Assembly: GCF_013201705.1 (NCBI RefSeq)
Contig: NZ_CP053837.1
Location: 310,001 to 374,000 of the forward strand
DNA: 64,000 nt
Direction: 5' to 3'
Source: Aliarcobacter faecis
GTDB lineage: Bacteria; Campylobacterota; Campylobacteria; Campylobacterales; Arcobacteraceae
Shown: piece by piece, positions 35,089-45,355 of the stretch
Layout: each line of letters opens with the position of its first letter
How positions within the stretch are numbered: the first letter of the stretch is position 1
Made by a program: the position numbers and the translations under genes
The notes under the pieces: model-generated
Database searches by the model: none
What the model saw: only the letters and a program-made list of their open reading frames with translations
Told to the model about the DNA's origin: nothing

Positions 35089-36618
35089 TTGATAAATAGA
35101 GTTTATATTAAAAATTGTCTTAGCTTCAAAGAGGTTAATTTAGAGTTTCAAAAAGGCTTAAATATTTTTAGTGGTCCATCAGGAGCAGGAAAATCTATAC
35201 TCATGCAGGAAATTTTAGCTTTATTTGCTTTTAATGAGGTAAAAAGTGAGTTAAGTGAGTTGGAGTTTTCAAATAGTAGTTTTGAAGATGAAGCTTATGG
35301 AATAGAGTTAGGAGAAGATTTAATAATTAAGAATATCAAAAAAGAGAAAGCTAGATATTTTTTAAATAATCAATCAATATCTAAAAAAAATCTTCAAAAT
35401 ATCTCTTTTAAGTTGATAAAACAACTAAATTTAAAAGATACAAGTGATTTTGAAAGTCAAAAAATAATAGAGTTTTTAGATAGATTATCTACTAAAAATA
35501 GTTTAGAGTTTCAAAGAGTAAAAGATAGTTTTGATAGTAAATTTAAAGAGTTTTCAAATATAAGAAAAGAGCTAGAAAAACTTTACGAAGATGAAAAAAA
35601 GATAGAAGATTTAAAAGAATTTGCTAGGTTTGAGATAGCAAAAATTGAAGAGATTGATCCTAAAGAAGATGAGTATGATAAATTAAATTCTATAAAAAAA
35701 TCTCTAGCGAAAAAAGAGAAAATAGAAAAAGCAATAAATAAAGCAAGTGCTATTTTTGAATTAAATAGTAGTGTAAATGATTTACTTGAACTTTTAGAAG
35801 TAGATAGCACTTTTTTTGACGAGACTATGAATGAACTTAATAATATTTTTGAAAAATCAAATGATAGTTTAAGTGAGTTAGAAGATATAAATATTGAAGA
35901 AGTTTTAAATAGAATTGAAAAGATTTCTGCTCTACAAAAAAGATTTGGTTCAATAAAAGAGGCTTTAGAGTACAAAGATGAAAAAAAAGCCGAACTTGAG
36001 GCGTATATGAATATCTCTTTTTCTAAAACAAAACTTGAAAAAGATTATTTAGTTTTAGAAGAGGATATTAAACAATTAGCAAAAGAGTTAAGTTCTTTTA
36101 GAAAAGAGAGTTTATTTTTACTAGAAGAGAAGATAAATTATTATTTAAAATTTTTATATTTAAGTAATGTAACATTAGAACTAAAAGAGAAAAATTTAGA
36201 TGCTTTAGGTATTGATGAGTTTTATCTTGAATTAAATCAAGTATCTATTGATACTATTAGCTCAGGTGAATATAATAGATTAAGATTAGCTCTTTTAAGT
36301 GCAATTAGTGAGTTTGATATTGGTGAAAATGGAGTTCTATTTTTAGATGAGATTGATGCAAATTTAAGTGGAAAAGAGAGTGATGCTATATCAAAGGTTT
36401 TGATATCTCTTAGTAAAAATTATCAAATTTTTGCAATTTCTCATCAGCCACAATTAACATCAAGTGCAAATCAGCACTTTTTAGTAGATAAGAAAGATGG
36501 TATTTCAATTGTAAAATTATTAAATAATAATGATAAAATAATAGAAATCGCAAGAATGATTAGTGGCGAAAATGTAACAAATGAGGCTATAAAATTTGCA
36601 AAGAATCTTTTAAAATAA
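35089..36618 (+). CDS. recN: DNA repair protein RecN
   Basis: SMC-like ATPase acting in double-strand-break repair by holding DNA ends. Walker A GPSGAGKS near 30, long coiled coils (about 150-210 and 230-350), the ABC-signature-like ISSGEYNRLRLAL near 388, Walker B GVLFLDEIDANLSGKES near 417 and the ISHQPQ switch near 455. 509 residues, slightly shorter than typical (about 550), from shorter coils. Start TTG one base after nadK, so the pair is probably translationally coupled. Confidence 0.93.
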   Translation: MINRVYIKNCLSFKEVNLEFQKGLNIFSGPSGAGKSILMQEILALFAFNEVKSELSELEFSNSSFEDEAYGIELGEDLIIKNIKKEKARYFLNNQSISKKNLQNISFKLIKQLNLKDTSDFESQKIIEFLDRLSTKNSLEFQRVKDSFDSKFKEFSNIRKELEKLYEDEKKIEDLKEFARFEIAKIEEIDPKEDEYDKLNSIKKSLAKKEKIEKAINKASAIFELNSSVNDLLELLEVDSTFFDETMNELNNIFEKSNDSLSELEDINIEEVLNRIEKISALQKRFGSIKEALEYKDEKKAELEAYMNISFSKTKLEKDYLVLEEDIKQLAKELSSFRKESLFLLEEKINYYLKFLYLSNVTLELKEKNLDALGIDEFYLELNQVSIDTISSGEYNRLRLALLSAISEFDIGENGVLFLDEIDANLSGKESDAISKVLISLSKNYQIFAISHQPQLTSSANQHFLVDKKDGISIVKLLNNNDKIIEIARMISGENVTNEAIKFAKNLLK

Positions 36619-36686
36619 TATTATAAACTTTACTTTTCTACATTTTTAGGTAAAATATAAACTAGACCAAAAAATCTGGAGAAACG

Positions 36687-39554
36687 ATGTTTAAAAACTT
36701 GTCATTAAAACTAAAAGTTTTAATTCTTTCATTTATAACAATTATAGTGATATCTTTTGCAATTGCAATTGATGCTATAAATTCAATTAAGAGTTTTTCA
36801 AATGAAAGTATTGAAAGCTATAAAAAAGAGGCGTATGCAAAAAAAGAGCAAGAGCTACAAAATTATGTATCTTTAGCAATAAAAACTGTTGAGGCTTATT
36901 ATTCTAGGACATCATCTGATAAGTTAAAGCTTGAAGTTCAAGATGAACTTGTAAAACAGACAAATTTCTTATTTTCTATTTTAGAAGCTGAGTATGAAAG
37001 AAATAAAAGTGTACTTTCTGAAGATGCTTTAAAAGATAGATTAAAAGCTATTGTAAATGAAACAAGATATGGAAAAACTGGGTATTTTTGGATAAATGAT
37101 TTCAATGCAGTTGTTTTGATTCATCCAATAAATCAAAAATTGAATAATCAAAATATGTATGAATATAAAGATCCAAATGGAAAACAGATATTTAAAGAGT
37201 TTGCAGATTTAGCAAAAAAGGATAAAGAGGGATTTGTTGATTATGTATGGCCAAAACCAGGATTTGATAAACCACAAGAAAAAGTATCTTTTGTAAAACT
37301 TTTTAAGCCATATAATTGGGTAATTGGAACAGGAGAGTATGTTGATAATTTAACAACAAAAATTCAAGAAGAGGCTTTAAAAACAATCTCTGAAATGAGA
37401 TATGCGAATAATGACTATTTTTGGATAAATGATTCAAATCCTAAAATGATTATGCATCCTATGAATCCAAAATTAAATGGAGCTGATTTAAGTACTTATG
37501 CAGATCCATATGGAACAAAACTTTTTATTGAAATGTCAAAAATTGCAAATCAAAAAACTGAAGGAGGACTTGTAAAATATTATTGGGATAAGCCAAATAA
37601 ACCAAATGATCCAAAAGCAAAATTCTCTTATGTTCAAAAATTTGGTCCTTGGGATTGGATTATAGGAACAGGGGCTTATGTGGATGATATTGAAGCTCAG
37701 ATTGCTTCTATGGAACAAAATACTAAAAATGAGATAAATAGTATTATTTTTAGCATATCTTTGTTCACTCTAATTTCAATAATTGTTGCTTTAATAATTT
37801 ATAATATTTTTATAAGAAAAACTTTAATTAGACCTTTAGAAGATTTAGATGAAGCAATTATAAAAATAAAAAATAAAGATGGAACTACTGATCATATTGA
37901 AAAAAAATCAAATGATGAAATAGGTAAAGTTGTTGATAGTTTCAATCTTTATATTGCTTCTTTAAAAGATGCTTATATTGAAGATTCAAAAGTTATAGAA
38001 AATGTAGAACAGATAATTGATAAAGTAATAAATGGTTTTTATGTTTATAAAGTTGAAGCAACTTCTTCAAATCCACAAATTATAAAATTAAGAGATTCTA
38101 TTAACACAATGATTGAAAGAACAAATCAAAATTTAGTTGGGTTAAATAATATTTTAATTGAGTATGGAAATTCAAATTTTGCTATAAGTGATTCAAAAAT
38201 AGATACATCAAAAGTAAATGGAATTATATCATCACTTGCTGCTAGTACACAATTAATTGGAGTTACGGTTTCTGAATTCTTATCTATGATTATTGGTAGT
38301 GGAAGACAACTAAATAGTGATACAAATACTCTCTCAGAAGCTGCAAATAGATTGTCTTCTTCAGCAAATGAACAAGCTGCTTCTTTAGAAGAGACAGCAG
38401 CAGCAATAGAAGAGATTACATCTATTGTTAAATCAAGTGTTCAAAAAACATCTCAAATGTCTATTTTGGCAAAACATCTTCAAGCTTCTTCAAAAGATGG
38501 AGAAGCCCTTGCTTCTAAAACAAATCAGGCAATGGAGGAGATAGATAAACAAGTTAAATCTATAAATGAAGCTATAAGTATAATTGACCAAATTGCATTC
38601 CAAACAAATATTCTTTCTCTTAATGCTGCTGTTGAAGCTGCAACTGCTGGTGAAGCTGGAAAAGGATTTGCAGTTGTTGCTCAAGAAGTAAGAAATCTAG
38701 CAAGTAGAAGTGCCGAGGCAGCAAAAGATATTAAAAATATAGTTGAAGTTGCAACATCAAAAGCAAATGAAGGAAAAGGTATTGCAAATGAGATGATAAA
38801 TGGCTATACAACTTTAAATGCAAAAATAAATGAAACAATAGTTTTAATTGAAGATGTTTCTCAAGGAAGTAAAGAGGAAGAAAAAGGAATCATTCAAATC
38901 AATGATACAATAAATATTCTAGATAAAGCTACTCAAGTAAATGCAAATCAAGCTACTGTTATTAGTGATTTGGCAAGTGAAGTTGCAAATTTATCTACAA
39001 ATCTTTTAAAAATAGCTGACCGTGCAAAATTTAAAGAGTTTAGCCCTAAAGAGATAGAAGATATAGATTTGGTTTTTAAAGTTTCAAAATTAAAAAATGA
39101 CCATATTAGATTTAAACTTGTAAACTTTGATAAAGTAGGACAAACAAAAACAGTTTGGAGTGTTACAAAACCAACAGATTGTGATTTAGGAAAATGGATA
39201 GTTGAACAAGAAAATGCAAATAATCCATTTACAAAAACTCAAAATTGGAAAAATCTAAAATCAAATCATGAAATAGTTCATAGTAGTGTTCAAAACTATA
39301 TAAATGAAGATTGTAGAGATAATGTAAATAATGATTTATTAAATAGTTTATCTAAAGAGCTAGATCGTGCAACTTTTGAAGTATTTAAATCTTTAGACCA
39401 ATTAAAAAAAGATAATGTTTATGAGTCAAAAGTTGTTTCAAAAATAGAAAAAAAGGTTTCTAAAGAGGAGCCTAAATTTGAAATGAAAAAAGAAGAAAAA
39501 GTTATTACAAAGATAACTCAAAAATCTTCTGATGATGAGTGGGAGAGCTTTTAA
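36687..39554 (+). CDS. Methyl-accepting chemotaxis protein with tandem Cache domains and C-terminal CZB domain
   Basis: A 955-residue receptor. A membrane helix (about 9-29) is followed by two successive periplasmic Cache repeats, each with a G/N-YFWIND, HP-N-LN and W-IGTG-YVD pattern (near 130-220 and 240-335), a second membrane helix (about 350-372), a HAMP-like linker, and the cytoplasmic signalling domain with the hairpin tip [18 protein letters not shown] (near 633). The C-terminal block HIRFK...DCDLGKWI...NHEIVHSS (near 810-875) has the His, Cys, His, His ligands of a chemoreceptor zinc-binding domain. The ligand of the Cache domains is unknown; such tandem single-Cache units often sense small organic acids. 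Monocistronic, RBS CTGGAGAAACG. Confidence 0.93.
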   Translation: MFKNLSLKLKVLILSFITIIVISFAIAIDAINSIKSFSNESIESYKKEAYAKKEQELQNYVSLAIKTVEAYYSRTSSDKLKLEVQDELVKQTNFLFSILEAEYERNKSVLSEDALKDRLKAIVNETRYGKTGYFWINDFNAVVLIHPINQKLNNQNMYEYKDPNGKQIFKEFADLAKKDKEGFVDYVWPKPGFDKPQEKVSFVKLFKPYNWVIGTGEYVDNLTTKIQEEALKTISEMRYANNDYFWINDSNPKMIMHPMNPKLNGADLSTYADPYGTKLFIEMSKIANQKTEGGLVKYYWDKPNKPNDPKAKFSYVQKFGPWDWIIGTGAYVDDIEAQIASMEQNTKNEINSIIFSISLFTLISIIVALIIYNIFIRKTLIRPLEDLDEAIIKIKNKDGTTDHIEKKSNDEIGKVVDSFNLYIASLKDAYIEDSKVIENVEQIIDKVINGFYVYKVEATSSNPQIIKLRDSINTMIERTNQNLVGLNNILIEYGNSNFAISDSKIDTSKVNGIISSLAASTQLIGVTVSEFLSMIIGSGRQLNSDTNTLSEAANRLSSSANEQAASLEETAAAIEEITSIVKSSVQKTSQMSILAKHLQASSKDGEALASKTNQAMEEIDKQVKSINEAISIIDQIAFQTNILSLNAAVEAATAGEAGKGFAVVAQEVRNLASRSAEAAKDIKNIVEVATSKANEGKGIANEMINGYTTLNAKINETIVLIEDVSQGSKEEEKGIIQINDTINILDKATQVNANQATVISDLASEVANLSTNLLKIADRAKFKEFSPKEIEDIDLVFKVSKLKNDHIRFKLVNFDKVGQTKTVWSVTKPTDCDLGKWIVEQENANNPFTKTQNWKNLKSNHEIVHSSVQNYINEDCRDNVNNDLLNSLSKELDRATFEVFKSLDQLKKDNVYESKVVSKIEKKVSKEEPKFEMKKEEKVITKITQKSSDDEWESF

Positions 39555-39575
39555 GCTCCTCCATATTTTCTTTAT
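39542..39575 (+). terminator. Possible terminator at the end of the chemoreceptor gene
   Basis: An imperfect hairpin centred on AGCTTTTAAGCT with flanking GGAG/CTCC and then ATATTTTCTTT. It overlaps the stop codon. The stem has a mismatch and the T-run is interrupted, so strength is doubtful. Confidence 0.35.
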
Positions 39576-39610
39576 AAAATCTACAAACTAAATATTTATT
39601 AAAAAATAGA

Positions 39611-39616
39611 TATAAT
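39611..39616 (+). promoter_or_regulatory. -10 element upstream of the U32 peptidase gene
   Basis: TATAAT in AGATATAATCTAAC, 53 bases before the start codon. Confidence 0.5.
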
Positions 39617-39668
39617 CTAACTTAATTTAATTCAAAAAAATTTATAAAAAATATATTAAAGGAATTTT

Positions 39669-40958
39669 ATGAGTAAACAAAAAGTTGAGTTACTCTCACC
39701 TGCTGGAAATTTAGAAAAATTAAAAATAGCTATAAATTATGGGGCAGATGCCGTTTATGCTGGTGTTAGTCACTTTAGTCTAAGAATACGAGCTAGTAAA
39801 GAGTTTACATTTGAAACTTTTAAAGAAGGGATTGAATATGCTCACTCTAGAGGTAAGAAAGTTTATGCAACAATAAATGGTTTTCCTTTTAATGCTCAAA
39901 TAGAGCTTTTAAAAAAACATATAGCTACAATGGCAGCACTTAAACCAGATGCTTTTATAGTTGCAGCACCTGGGGTTGTAAGACTTTGTAGAGAGATAGC
40001 ACCGCAGATTGATATACATCTTTCAACTCAAGCAAATGTTTTAAACTATTTAGATGCACAAGTTTTTTGGGATATGGGTGTAAGAAGAATAGTTGTTGCT
40101 AGAGAGATATCATTAAAAGATGTAATTGAGATAAAAAAACATCTTCCTGATATGGAGATAGAGATTTTTGTACATGGTTCTATGTGTTTTGCATACTCTG
40201 GAAGATGTTTAATAAGTGCTGTTCAAATGGGAAGAGTTCCAAATAGAGGAAGTTGTGCAAATGATTGTAGATTTGAATATACTCTTTATGCTGGAAATGA
40301 TGATCATGGAACACTATTTAGACTTGAAGAGGAAGAGGGAGTAGGAACTTATATTTTTAACTCAAAAGATATGAATTTAGCTTCACATATAAAAGAGATA
40401 CTTGATAGTGGAGCAGTTGATAGTTTAAAAATAGAAGGAAGAACAAAATCTCCATATTATGCAGCAGTTACAGCAAAAGCATATAGAGAGGCTATTGATG
40501 ACTATTATGCTGATAAATTTGAACCAGAAAAATATCAAAAAGAGTTACATACCACTAAAAATAGAGGTTTTACAGATGCTTATTTAATTCATAAGCCATT
40601 TGAAAAAACGGACTCACAAAACCATGATTATGCTTTAAGTAAAGGCTCATTTGAAGTAACAGGGCTTGTATGTGAAGATGAAAAACATTTTTATTGTAAA
40701 TATAAAGTTTATCCAAATGAAGATATTGAGATTTTTACACCTCACAATACGGTAATAGAACTTTGTGATAATGAGATAGGAAAAGTCTTTAAAAAAGAAG
40801 ATGGGCTTTATTATATAAATTTTAAAAAGATTCTAACTGATACAAATAAAGAGCTAGAAAGTGTTCATAGTGGAAATATAAATAAAATACAACTCCCTTG
40901 TAAATTACCTTATTTAACAATGTTTAGAGTAGAAAATTTAGAAATAAATATAGATTAA
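39669..40958 (+). CDS. trhP: U32 family peptidase, probable tRNA hydroxylation protein TrhP
   Basis: The 429-residue protein starts with ELLSPAGNLEKLKIAINYG and ADAVYAG, contains HGSMCFAYSGRCLIS (near 173) and NRGSCANDCRFEY (near 193), and the SLKIEGRTKSPYY block near 254, all typical of the U32 group. Members called YegQ/TrhP take part in prephenate-dependent or oxygen-independent 5-hydroxyuridine formation at tRNA position 34; the four conserved cysteines would bind an iron-sulfur cluster. Older records call it collagenase-like protease. No partner gene is adjacent. RBS AAAGGAATTTT. Confidence 0.85.
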   Translation: MSKQKVELLSPAGNLEKLKIAINYGADAVYAGVSHFSLRIRASKEFTFETFKEGIEYAHSRGKKVYATINGFPFNAQIELLKKHIATMAALKPDAFIVAAPGVVRLCREIAPQIDIHLSTQANVLNYLDAQVFWDMGVRRIVVAREISLKDVIEIKKHLPDMEIEIFVHGSMCFAYSGRCLISAVQMGRVPNRGSCANDCRFEYTLYAGNDDHGTLFRLEEEEGVGTYIFNSKDMNLASHIKEILDSGAVDSLKIEGRTKSPYYAAVTAKAYREAIDDYYADKFEPEKYQKELHTTKNRGFTDAYLIHKPFEKTDSQNHDYALSKGSFEVTGLVCEDEKHFYCKYKVYPNEDIEIFTPHNTVIELCDNEIGKVFKKEDGLYYINFKKILTDTNKELESVHSGNINKIQLPCKLPYLTMFRVENLEINID

Positions 40959-40969
40959 GTCTTATTGAA

Positions 40970-42226
40970 ATGATTTTTTTTAGAGTTACAAATAATATAA
41001 ATATTAAAACAACAGATGGTTCTTTAGTAAAATATTTTAAATTTAAAGCACCTGCTAGTTTACCAAATGAGACTGTTTATGTTTCAAGTTATGATGATTT
41101 TTCCGATTTAAATGGAGTTTTTGAAAGAATAGATAAGAGTAAATATTTTACAAAAGTTTTAAATGAAGAGAATATAAGAGCAAATAAAGAGTTCCCCGTA
41201 GAACTAGGGATTTCTACAAAGTTTGAATTTGATATATATAAAAATAGAAGAGTTGAAGAGTTTTTAGATTTAAGCCCAGTTGATTTGTATCGACAAGTAA
41301 AATATCTAAATAAAGACAATATAAAAATTGCAATAATTGGTGGAATGTCTTCAGGTATTGGAAAAACTATTGCTTCTTGTACAGCTTTAAGAATTTTACA
41401 TCAAAAATTAAGTGAAATATTCAAAAGTGTGAAAATAGATCTATATATTAGTGCTTCAAATAATAGTTATTTCTCAAGAGATAAAGATATTTATAAAACT
41501 CAAGATTATTTAAATGAAATTTTACCTTTAGGAATAAATACAAAACAGCTTTGTGAATATGATTATTTTATTGATAATAGTGTTGATTTTACAAAGCTTT
41601 TAGATTTAAATTATGTAGATGCTTGGCTTTATAAATTTGGAATTGATTATAAAAAAATTAGTGATGACGAAAAATATAACTATTTAGAAACAAAACATTT
41701 TAATATAGACAATAATTTAAAAAATAAGATTTCTGAGGCAAAAAGAAAGGGAAAACTTCTACTCTTTCATCCATATAGTGCAAATATAAATAAATCTATT
41801 CCTCAGACAATAGCAATTGATTTATTAAAAGAGTTACTTTTAAAATTAGAAGATTATACTATTGTTACAACTTTGCAAATTGATCCAAAAATTAAAGCTG
41901 ATAATTTGTTAGATTTATCAAAGGAGTCAAGAAGTATAAATGATTTTATATATATTATCTCTTCTATGGATAAAATTATTACTACAAATACATCAGCTTT
42001 TCATATAAGTGATGCTTTTATGATACCGACAATTACATTTTTTGTTGAAGATAATTTTGAAACTTTAAGTAAATATTATAAATACAATAAATCTATTTAT
42101 TTAAAAGATAAATCAAAAAGTTTATCAAAATTTATTTATGAAAATGAAGCCTTAACAATTTATAAATTAGAGGCTTGGAAAAGCTTGAAGGTATCGAAGA
42201 TTATAAAGTTATTAGAAAAAATTTGA
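40970..42226 (+). CDS. GT9 (heptosyltransferase)-like protein, function unknown
   Basis: A 418-residue protein without a clear family name. The C-terminal half reads like a GT-B glycosyltransferase of the heptosyltransferase group: LLLFHPYSANINKSIP near 264 resembles the Gly/Pro-rich start of the nucleotide-binding domain, and DKIITTNTSAFHISDAF with MIPTITFF near 337 parallels the D-x-G/T-x-x-x-H-x-A-x-A-x-x-x-P-x-V motif. An N-terminal IAIIGGMSSGIGKTIA (near 123) could be the acceptor-domain loop. The usual catalytic signatures of lipopolysaccharide heptosyltransferases are not clear. It starts 11 bases after the U32 gene and ends just before the purE promoter. Confidence 0.6.
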   Translation: MIFFRVTNNINIKTTDGSLVKYFKFKAPASLPNETVYVSSYDDFSDLNGVFERIDKSKYFTKVLNEENIRANKEFPVELGISTKFEFDIYKNRRVEEFLDLSPVDLYRQVKYLNKDNIKIAIIGGMSSGIGKTIASCTALRILHQKLSEIFKSVKIDLYISASNNSYFSRDKDIYKTQDYLNEILPLGINTKQLCEYDYFIDNSVDFTKLLDLNYVDAWLYKFGIDYKKISDDEKYNYLETKHFNIDNNLKNKISEAKRKGKLLLFHPYSANINKSIPQTIAIDLLKELLLKLEDYTIVTTLQIDPKIKADNLLDLSKESRSINDFIYIISSMDKIITTNTSAFHISDAFMIPTITFFVEDNFETLSKYYKYNKSIYLKDKSKSLSKFIYENEALTIYKLEAWKSLKVSKIIKLLEKI

Positions 42227-42232
42227 TATAAT
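42227..42232 (+). promoter_or_regulatory. -10 element of the purE promoter
   Basis: TATAAT directly after the stop codon of the GT9-like gene, 34 bases before the purE start. Confidence 0.55.
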
Positions 42233-42265
42233 CTTGAATTATTTTAAAATTTAAAAGGTAAAAAA

Positions 42266-42760
42266 ATGAAATTTATTTCGATTATTATGGGTAGTAAATC
42301 TGATTATGAAATTATGAAAAACTGTTCTGATACTTTTGAACAATTTAATGTAAAGTATGAGTTAATTATCTCTTCTGCTCATAGAAGTCCTGAAAGAACA
42401 AAAGAGTATGTAAAAGAGGCTGAAGAAAAAGGTGCTATTGCATTTATTGCTGCGGCTGGAATGGCTGCTCATTTAGCTGGTGCTTTAGCAGCTACAACAA
42501 CTAAGCCAATTATTGGAGTTCCAATGAAAGGTGGAGCAATGGATGGTATGGATGCTATGCTTTCAACTGTTCAAATGCCAGCAGGTATGCCAGTTGCTAC
42601 AGTAGCACTTGGAAAAGCAGGAGCTATAAATGCAGCTTATTTGGCAATGCAAATTTTAGCAATTAGTGATAAAGATTTAGCTGTTAAATTAAAAGAAGAT
42701 AGAATGGTTAAAGCTAAAGCTGTTGAGAGTGATTCTAAAGATATTGAAGTAATTCTATAA
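42266..42760 (+). CDS. purE: 5-(carboxyamino)imidazole ribonucleotide mutase
   Basis: Class I PurE, converting N5-CAIR to CAIR in purine synthesis. The IIMGSKSDYEIM motif (near 6), ISSAHRSPERT (near 38, catalytic His) and AAAGMAAHLAGALAATTTKPII (core AGMAAHLAG) are intact; the later GMDAMLSTVQMPAGMPVATV is typical. 164 residues. Its stop overlaps the start of the following glutaredoxin-like gene (TAATG). Confidence 0.97.
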   Translation: MKFISIIMGSKSDYEIMKNCSDTFEQFNVKYELIISSAHRSPERTKEYVKEAEEKGAIAFIAAAGMAAHLAGALAATTTKPIIGVPMKGGAMDGMDAMLSTVQMPAGMPVATVALGKAGAINAAYLAMQILAISDKDLAVKLKEDRMVKAKAVESDSKDIEVIL

Positions 42761-42990
42761 TGAAGCCAATTGCACTATTTACACTTCCTAATTGTAAGTG
42801 GTGCAAAGAGGCAATTATCTACTTAAAAAGTAAAAAACTAAAATTTAATCAAATAGATTTAACAAAAGACAAAAATGCTTTAAGAGATTGTCAAAAAAGA
42901 TGTTCAGGTGCTCCAGTTTTTTTAATTGGAAATAACTGGATTTGTGGTTTTGACAAGGAGAAATTAAATAAAGAGTTAGGAATAAAATAA
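42760..42990 (+). CDS. Glutaredoxin-like protein
   Basis: A 76-residue thioredoxin-fold protein with a CKWC redox centre at 12-15, [11 protein letters not shown] at the start of strand 1, and [16 protein letters not shown] containing the cis-proline (near 48). It resembles NrdH-like/glutaredoxin proteins used as small disulphide reductants. The ATG overlaps the purE stop by one base and glyQ follows after 1 base, so it is coupled to both, with no obvious functional link. Confidence 0.85.
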   Translation: MKPIALFTLPNCKWCKEAIIYLKSKKLKFNQIDLTKDKNALRDCQKRCSGAPVFLIGNNWICGFDKEKLNKELGIK

Positions 42991-42991
42991 G

Positions 42992-43876
42992 ATGCTTACT
43001 TTTTCACAAATGTTGTTAAAACTTCAAGAGTTTTGGGCAAATGAGGGTTGTAATATAGTTCAACCTTATGATATACCTGCTGGTGCTGGAACTTTTCATC
43101 CAGCAACACTTTTAAGAAGTTTAGATAGTACACCTTGGAGTGTTGCTTATGTTGCACCTTCAAGAAGACCAACTGATGGAAGATATGGAGAAAATCCAAA
43201 TAGATTGGGAAGTTACTATCAATTTCAAGTTTTAATAAAACCAAGTTTAGAGAATATTCAAGATTTATATTTAAAATCTTTAGAGTATTTAGGACTAGAT
43301 TTAAAAAAACATGATATTAGATTTGTTGAAGACAACTGGGAATCTCCAACTTTAGGTGCTTGGGGACTTGGTTGGGAAGTTTGGCTTGATGGTATGGAAG
43401 TTACTCAATTTACATATTTTCAACAAGTAGGAGGTTTACCTTGTGATCCTGTTGCTGTTGAAATAACTTATGGAACAGAGAGACTTGCTATGTATTTACA
43501 AGGGGTTGATTCTGTTTTTGATATTGTTTGGAATGAGAATAAATTTGGAAAAACAACTTATGCTGATGTTCATAAAGAAGCAGAATATCAATTTTCTAAA
43601 TATAATTTTGAAGTAGCAAATACAACAAAACTATTTAGAGATTTTGATGAAGCTTTTAATGAATGTAAAGCTTGTTTAAATGCAGAGCTTCCACTTCCAG
43701 CTTATGATCAATGTATGATAGCAAGTCATGCTTTTAATACTTTAGATGCTAGAAAAGCAATAAGTGTAACAGAGAGACAAAACTATATTTTAAAAGTGAG
43801 AGAACTTGCACAAGCTTGTGCAGTGATGTATAAAGAGCAAGAGAGTAATAGATTAAAAAGAGTTGGAAGATTATAA
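42992..43876 (+). CDS. glyQ: Glycine--tRNA ligase alpha subunit
   Basis: Catalytic subunit of the bacterial alpha2beta2 glycyl-tRNA synthetase. The start [35 protein letters not shown] (near 26), [17 protein letters not shown] (near 54) and [19 protein letters not shown] (core [15 protein letters not shown] near 129) identify it. 294 residues. glyS, the beta subunit, is not in this window, so the genes are split, as in other Campylobacterota. A Nif3-like gene follows. Confidence 0.97.
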   Translation: MLTFSQMLLKLQEFWANEGCNIVQPYDIPAGAGTFHPATLLRSLDSTPWSVAYVAPSRRPTDGRYGENPNRLGSYYQFQVLIKPSLENIQDLYLKSLEYLGLDLKKHDIRFVEDNWESPTLGAWGLGWEVWLDGMEVTQFTYFQQVGGLPCDPVAVEITYGTERLAMYLQGVDSVFDIVWNENKFGKTTYADVHKEAEYQFSKYNFEVANTTKLFRDFDEAFNECKACLNAELPLPAYDQCMIASHAFNTLDARKAISVTERQNYILKVRELAQACAVMYKEQESNRLKRVGRL

Positions 43877-43877
43877 T

Positions 43878-44633
43878 TTGAAAGTAAGAGATATTTATGA
43901 AGTTTTAAACTCTATTAGTCCTTTTGAATTACAAGAAAAATGGGATAACTCAGGACTTCTTGTTGGAAATTTAGATGATAGTTTTGAAAATTTATATTTT
44001 AGTATGGATTTGGATTTAGAATTAGTAAAAACTCTAAAAGCAAACTCACTTGTAATTACTCATCATCCACTTATTTTTAGTGGTTTGAAAAGAGTGAATT
44101 ATGATACATACTCTACAAAAATTTTAAAAGAGCTTATAAAAAAAGATATAACTCTTATCTCTATGCATACAAATATAGATAAAACACATTTAAATAGGTT
44201 TGTGGTTGAGGAAATTTTAGAGTTTAAAATAGAAAATCAAAATGAATTTATTGCAAATTGCATTATAAATATGAGTTTTGAGGATCTTTTAAAGCATTTA
44301 AATAAAAAGTTAAATTTAAAGAATATAAAGTTTGTAAAAACAAAAAATAATATTAAAACTTTAGCAATTTGTACAGGATCCGCTATGAGTTTAATAGATG
44401 AGGTAAAAGCTGATTGTTTCATAACAGGTGATATAAAATATCATGATGCAATGGAGGCAAAAGCTAGAGGTTTGTCTTTAATTGATATTAGACATTATGA
44501 GAGTGAAAACTATTTTAATATACTTTTAGAAAAACTATTAGAAGAGTATTTGAAAAAAAATAAATTAAAAGCTATAATAACAGCTTCACAAAATCCATTT
44601 GAGTTTTTTATAGAAGGAGAAAACATTGAATAA
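43878..44633 (+). CDS. Nif3-like dinuclear metal centre protein
   Basis: A 251-residue protein of the Nif3/YbgI/DUF34 family, which forms a toroidal hexamer with two metal ions per subunit; its biochemical role (possibly GTP cyclohydrolase I-like) is unsettled. KVRDIYEVLNSISPFELQEKWDNSG is the normal N terminus, here starting at TTG 43878 with GGAAG 8 bases upstream; an in-frame TTG at 43863 inside glyQ is less likely. Metal ligands are in VITHHPLIFSG (near 58), SMHTNID (near 95) and DIRHYESE (near 210). Confidence 0.85.
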   Translation: MKVRDIYEVLNSISPFELQEKWDNSGLLVGNLDDSFENLYFSMDLDLELVKTLKANSLVITHHPLIFSGLKRVNYDTYSTKILKELIKKDITLISMHTNIDKTHLNRFVVEEILEFKIENQNEFIANCIINMSFEDLLKHLNKKLNLKNIKFVKTKNNIKTLAICTGSAMSLIDEVKADCFITGDIKYHDAMEAKARGLSLIDIRHYESENYFNILLEKLLEEYLKKNKLKAIITASQNPFEFFIEGENIE

Positions 44634-45354
44634 ATATTTAGAGGATTTAATCGAGTTATCAAAATATGATACAAGTATTAGCCAATTTGAACCAAAAATT
44701 GAGAATCAAAAATCAAAATTAGCAACTTTTGTTGAAACAGCTGAAGCTATTAAAGTAGGTATAAATTCTACTTATTTGGAAATAGATGATTTAAAATCAA
44801 AAAGAACAAAAAATAATATACATCTAAGTGAGTTAAAATCAAAATTAGATTCAATTGCTAAGAAAAATAAAGATGTAACGAATGAAAAAGAGTTAAAAGC
44901 TTTACAACTTGAAGAAGAGATTGCAAAAGAGCAAGTTAGCTTTGCAAATGAAGAGATTGAAAGACTTGATAAATTAACAGCTGCTAAAGAAGAGAGATTA
45001 AAAGAACTTCAAGAAAAATTAAAAGCTGAAGAAGAAGATATTAAAGAGATTAGAGTTATTGTTGAAGATACAATAGCACAAATTAATGATGAAAGAAATG
45101 AAGTTTATGCAAAAAGAAGTGAACTTTTAGGTCAGTTTGATAACAAAATTTTAACTTTCTATGAAAAAATAAAAAGATGGGCAAAAGATACAGCAGTAGT
45201 TCCTGTGAAAAAACAGGCTTGTTATGGATGTTTTATGAAAATAAATGACAAAACTTATGCTGAAGTTTTAAGAGGGGAAGAGATTGTAAATTGTCTTCAC
45301 TGTGGAAGAATTCTTTATAAAGGTGAAGAAGAAATAGCTACATTAGAGGCTTAA
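44626..45354 (+). CDS. Coiled-coil protein with C-terminal zinc ribbon (CT398/DUF-type)
   Basis: A 242-residue cytosolic protein. About 30-175 is an antiparallel coiled coil rich in Lys and Glu, followed by a zinc ribbon with CYGCFM (near 203) and CLHCGRILY (near 227), four cysteines in CxxC pairs. This is the architecture of the widespread zf-RING_7 family (CT398, HP0958/FlgZ). In Helicobacter pylori HP0958 is a chaperone of RpoN and flagellin mRNA; whether this is the orthologue is not certain. Start TTG, RBS AGAAGGAGA, overlaps the Nif3-like stop. Confidence 0.82.
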   Translation: MNKYLEDLIELSKYDTSISQFEPKIENQKSKLATFVETAEAIKVGINSTYLEIDDLKSKRTKNNIHLSELKSKLDSIAKKNKDVTNEKELKALQLEEEIAKEQVSFANEEIERLDKLTAAKEERLKELQEKLKAEEEDIKEIRVIVEDTIAQINDERNEVYAKRSELLGQFDNKILTFYEKIKRWAKDTAVVPVKKQACYGCFMKINDKTYAEVLRGEEIVNCLHCGRILYKGEEEIATLEA

Positions 45355-45355
45355 T

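Noticed and set aside
35583-35975. 130-codon Ser/Phe-rich open frame antisense to recN
   Set aside because: Mirror image of the Lys/Glu-rich coiled coil of recN; no RBS and no family features.
43863-43877. TTG at 43863 as start of the Nif3-like gene
   Set aside because: It adds five residues not seen in the family and lacks an RBS; TTG 43878 has GGAAG at good spacing and gives the usual N terminus.
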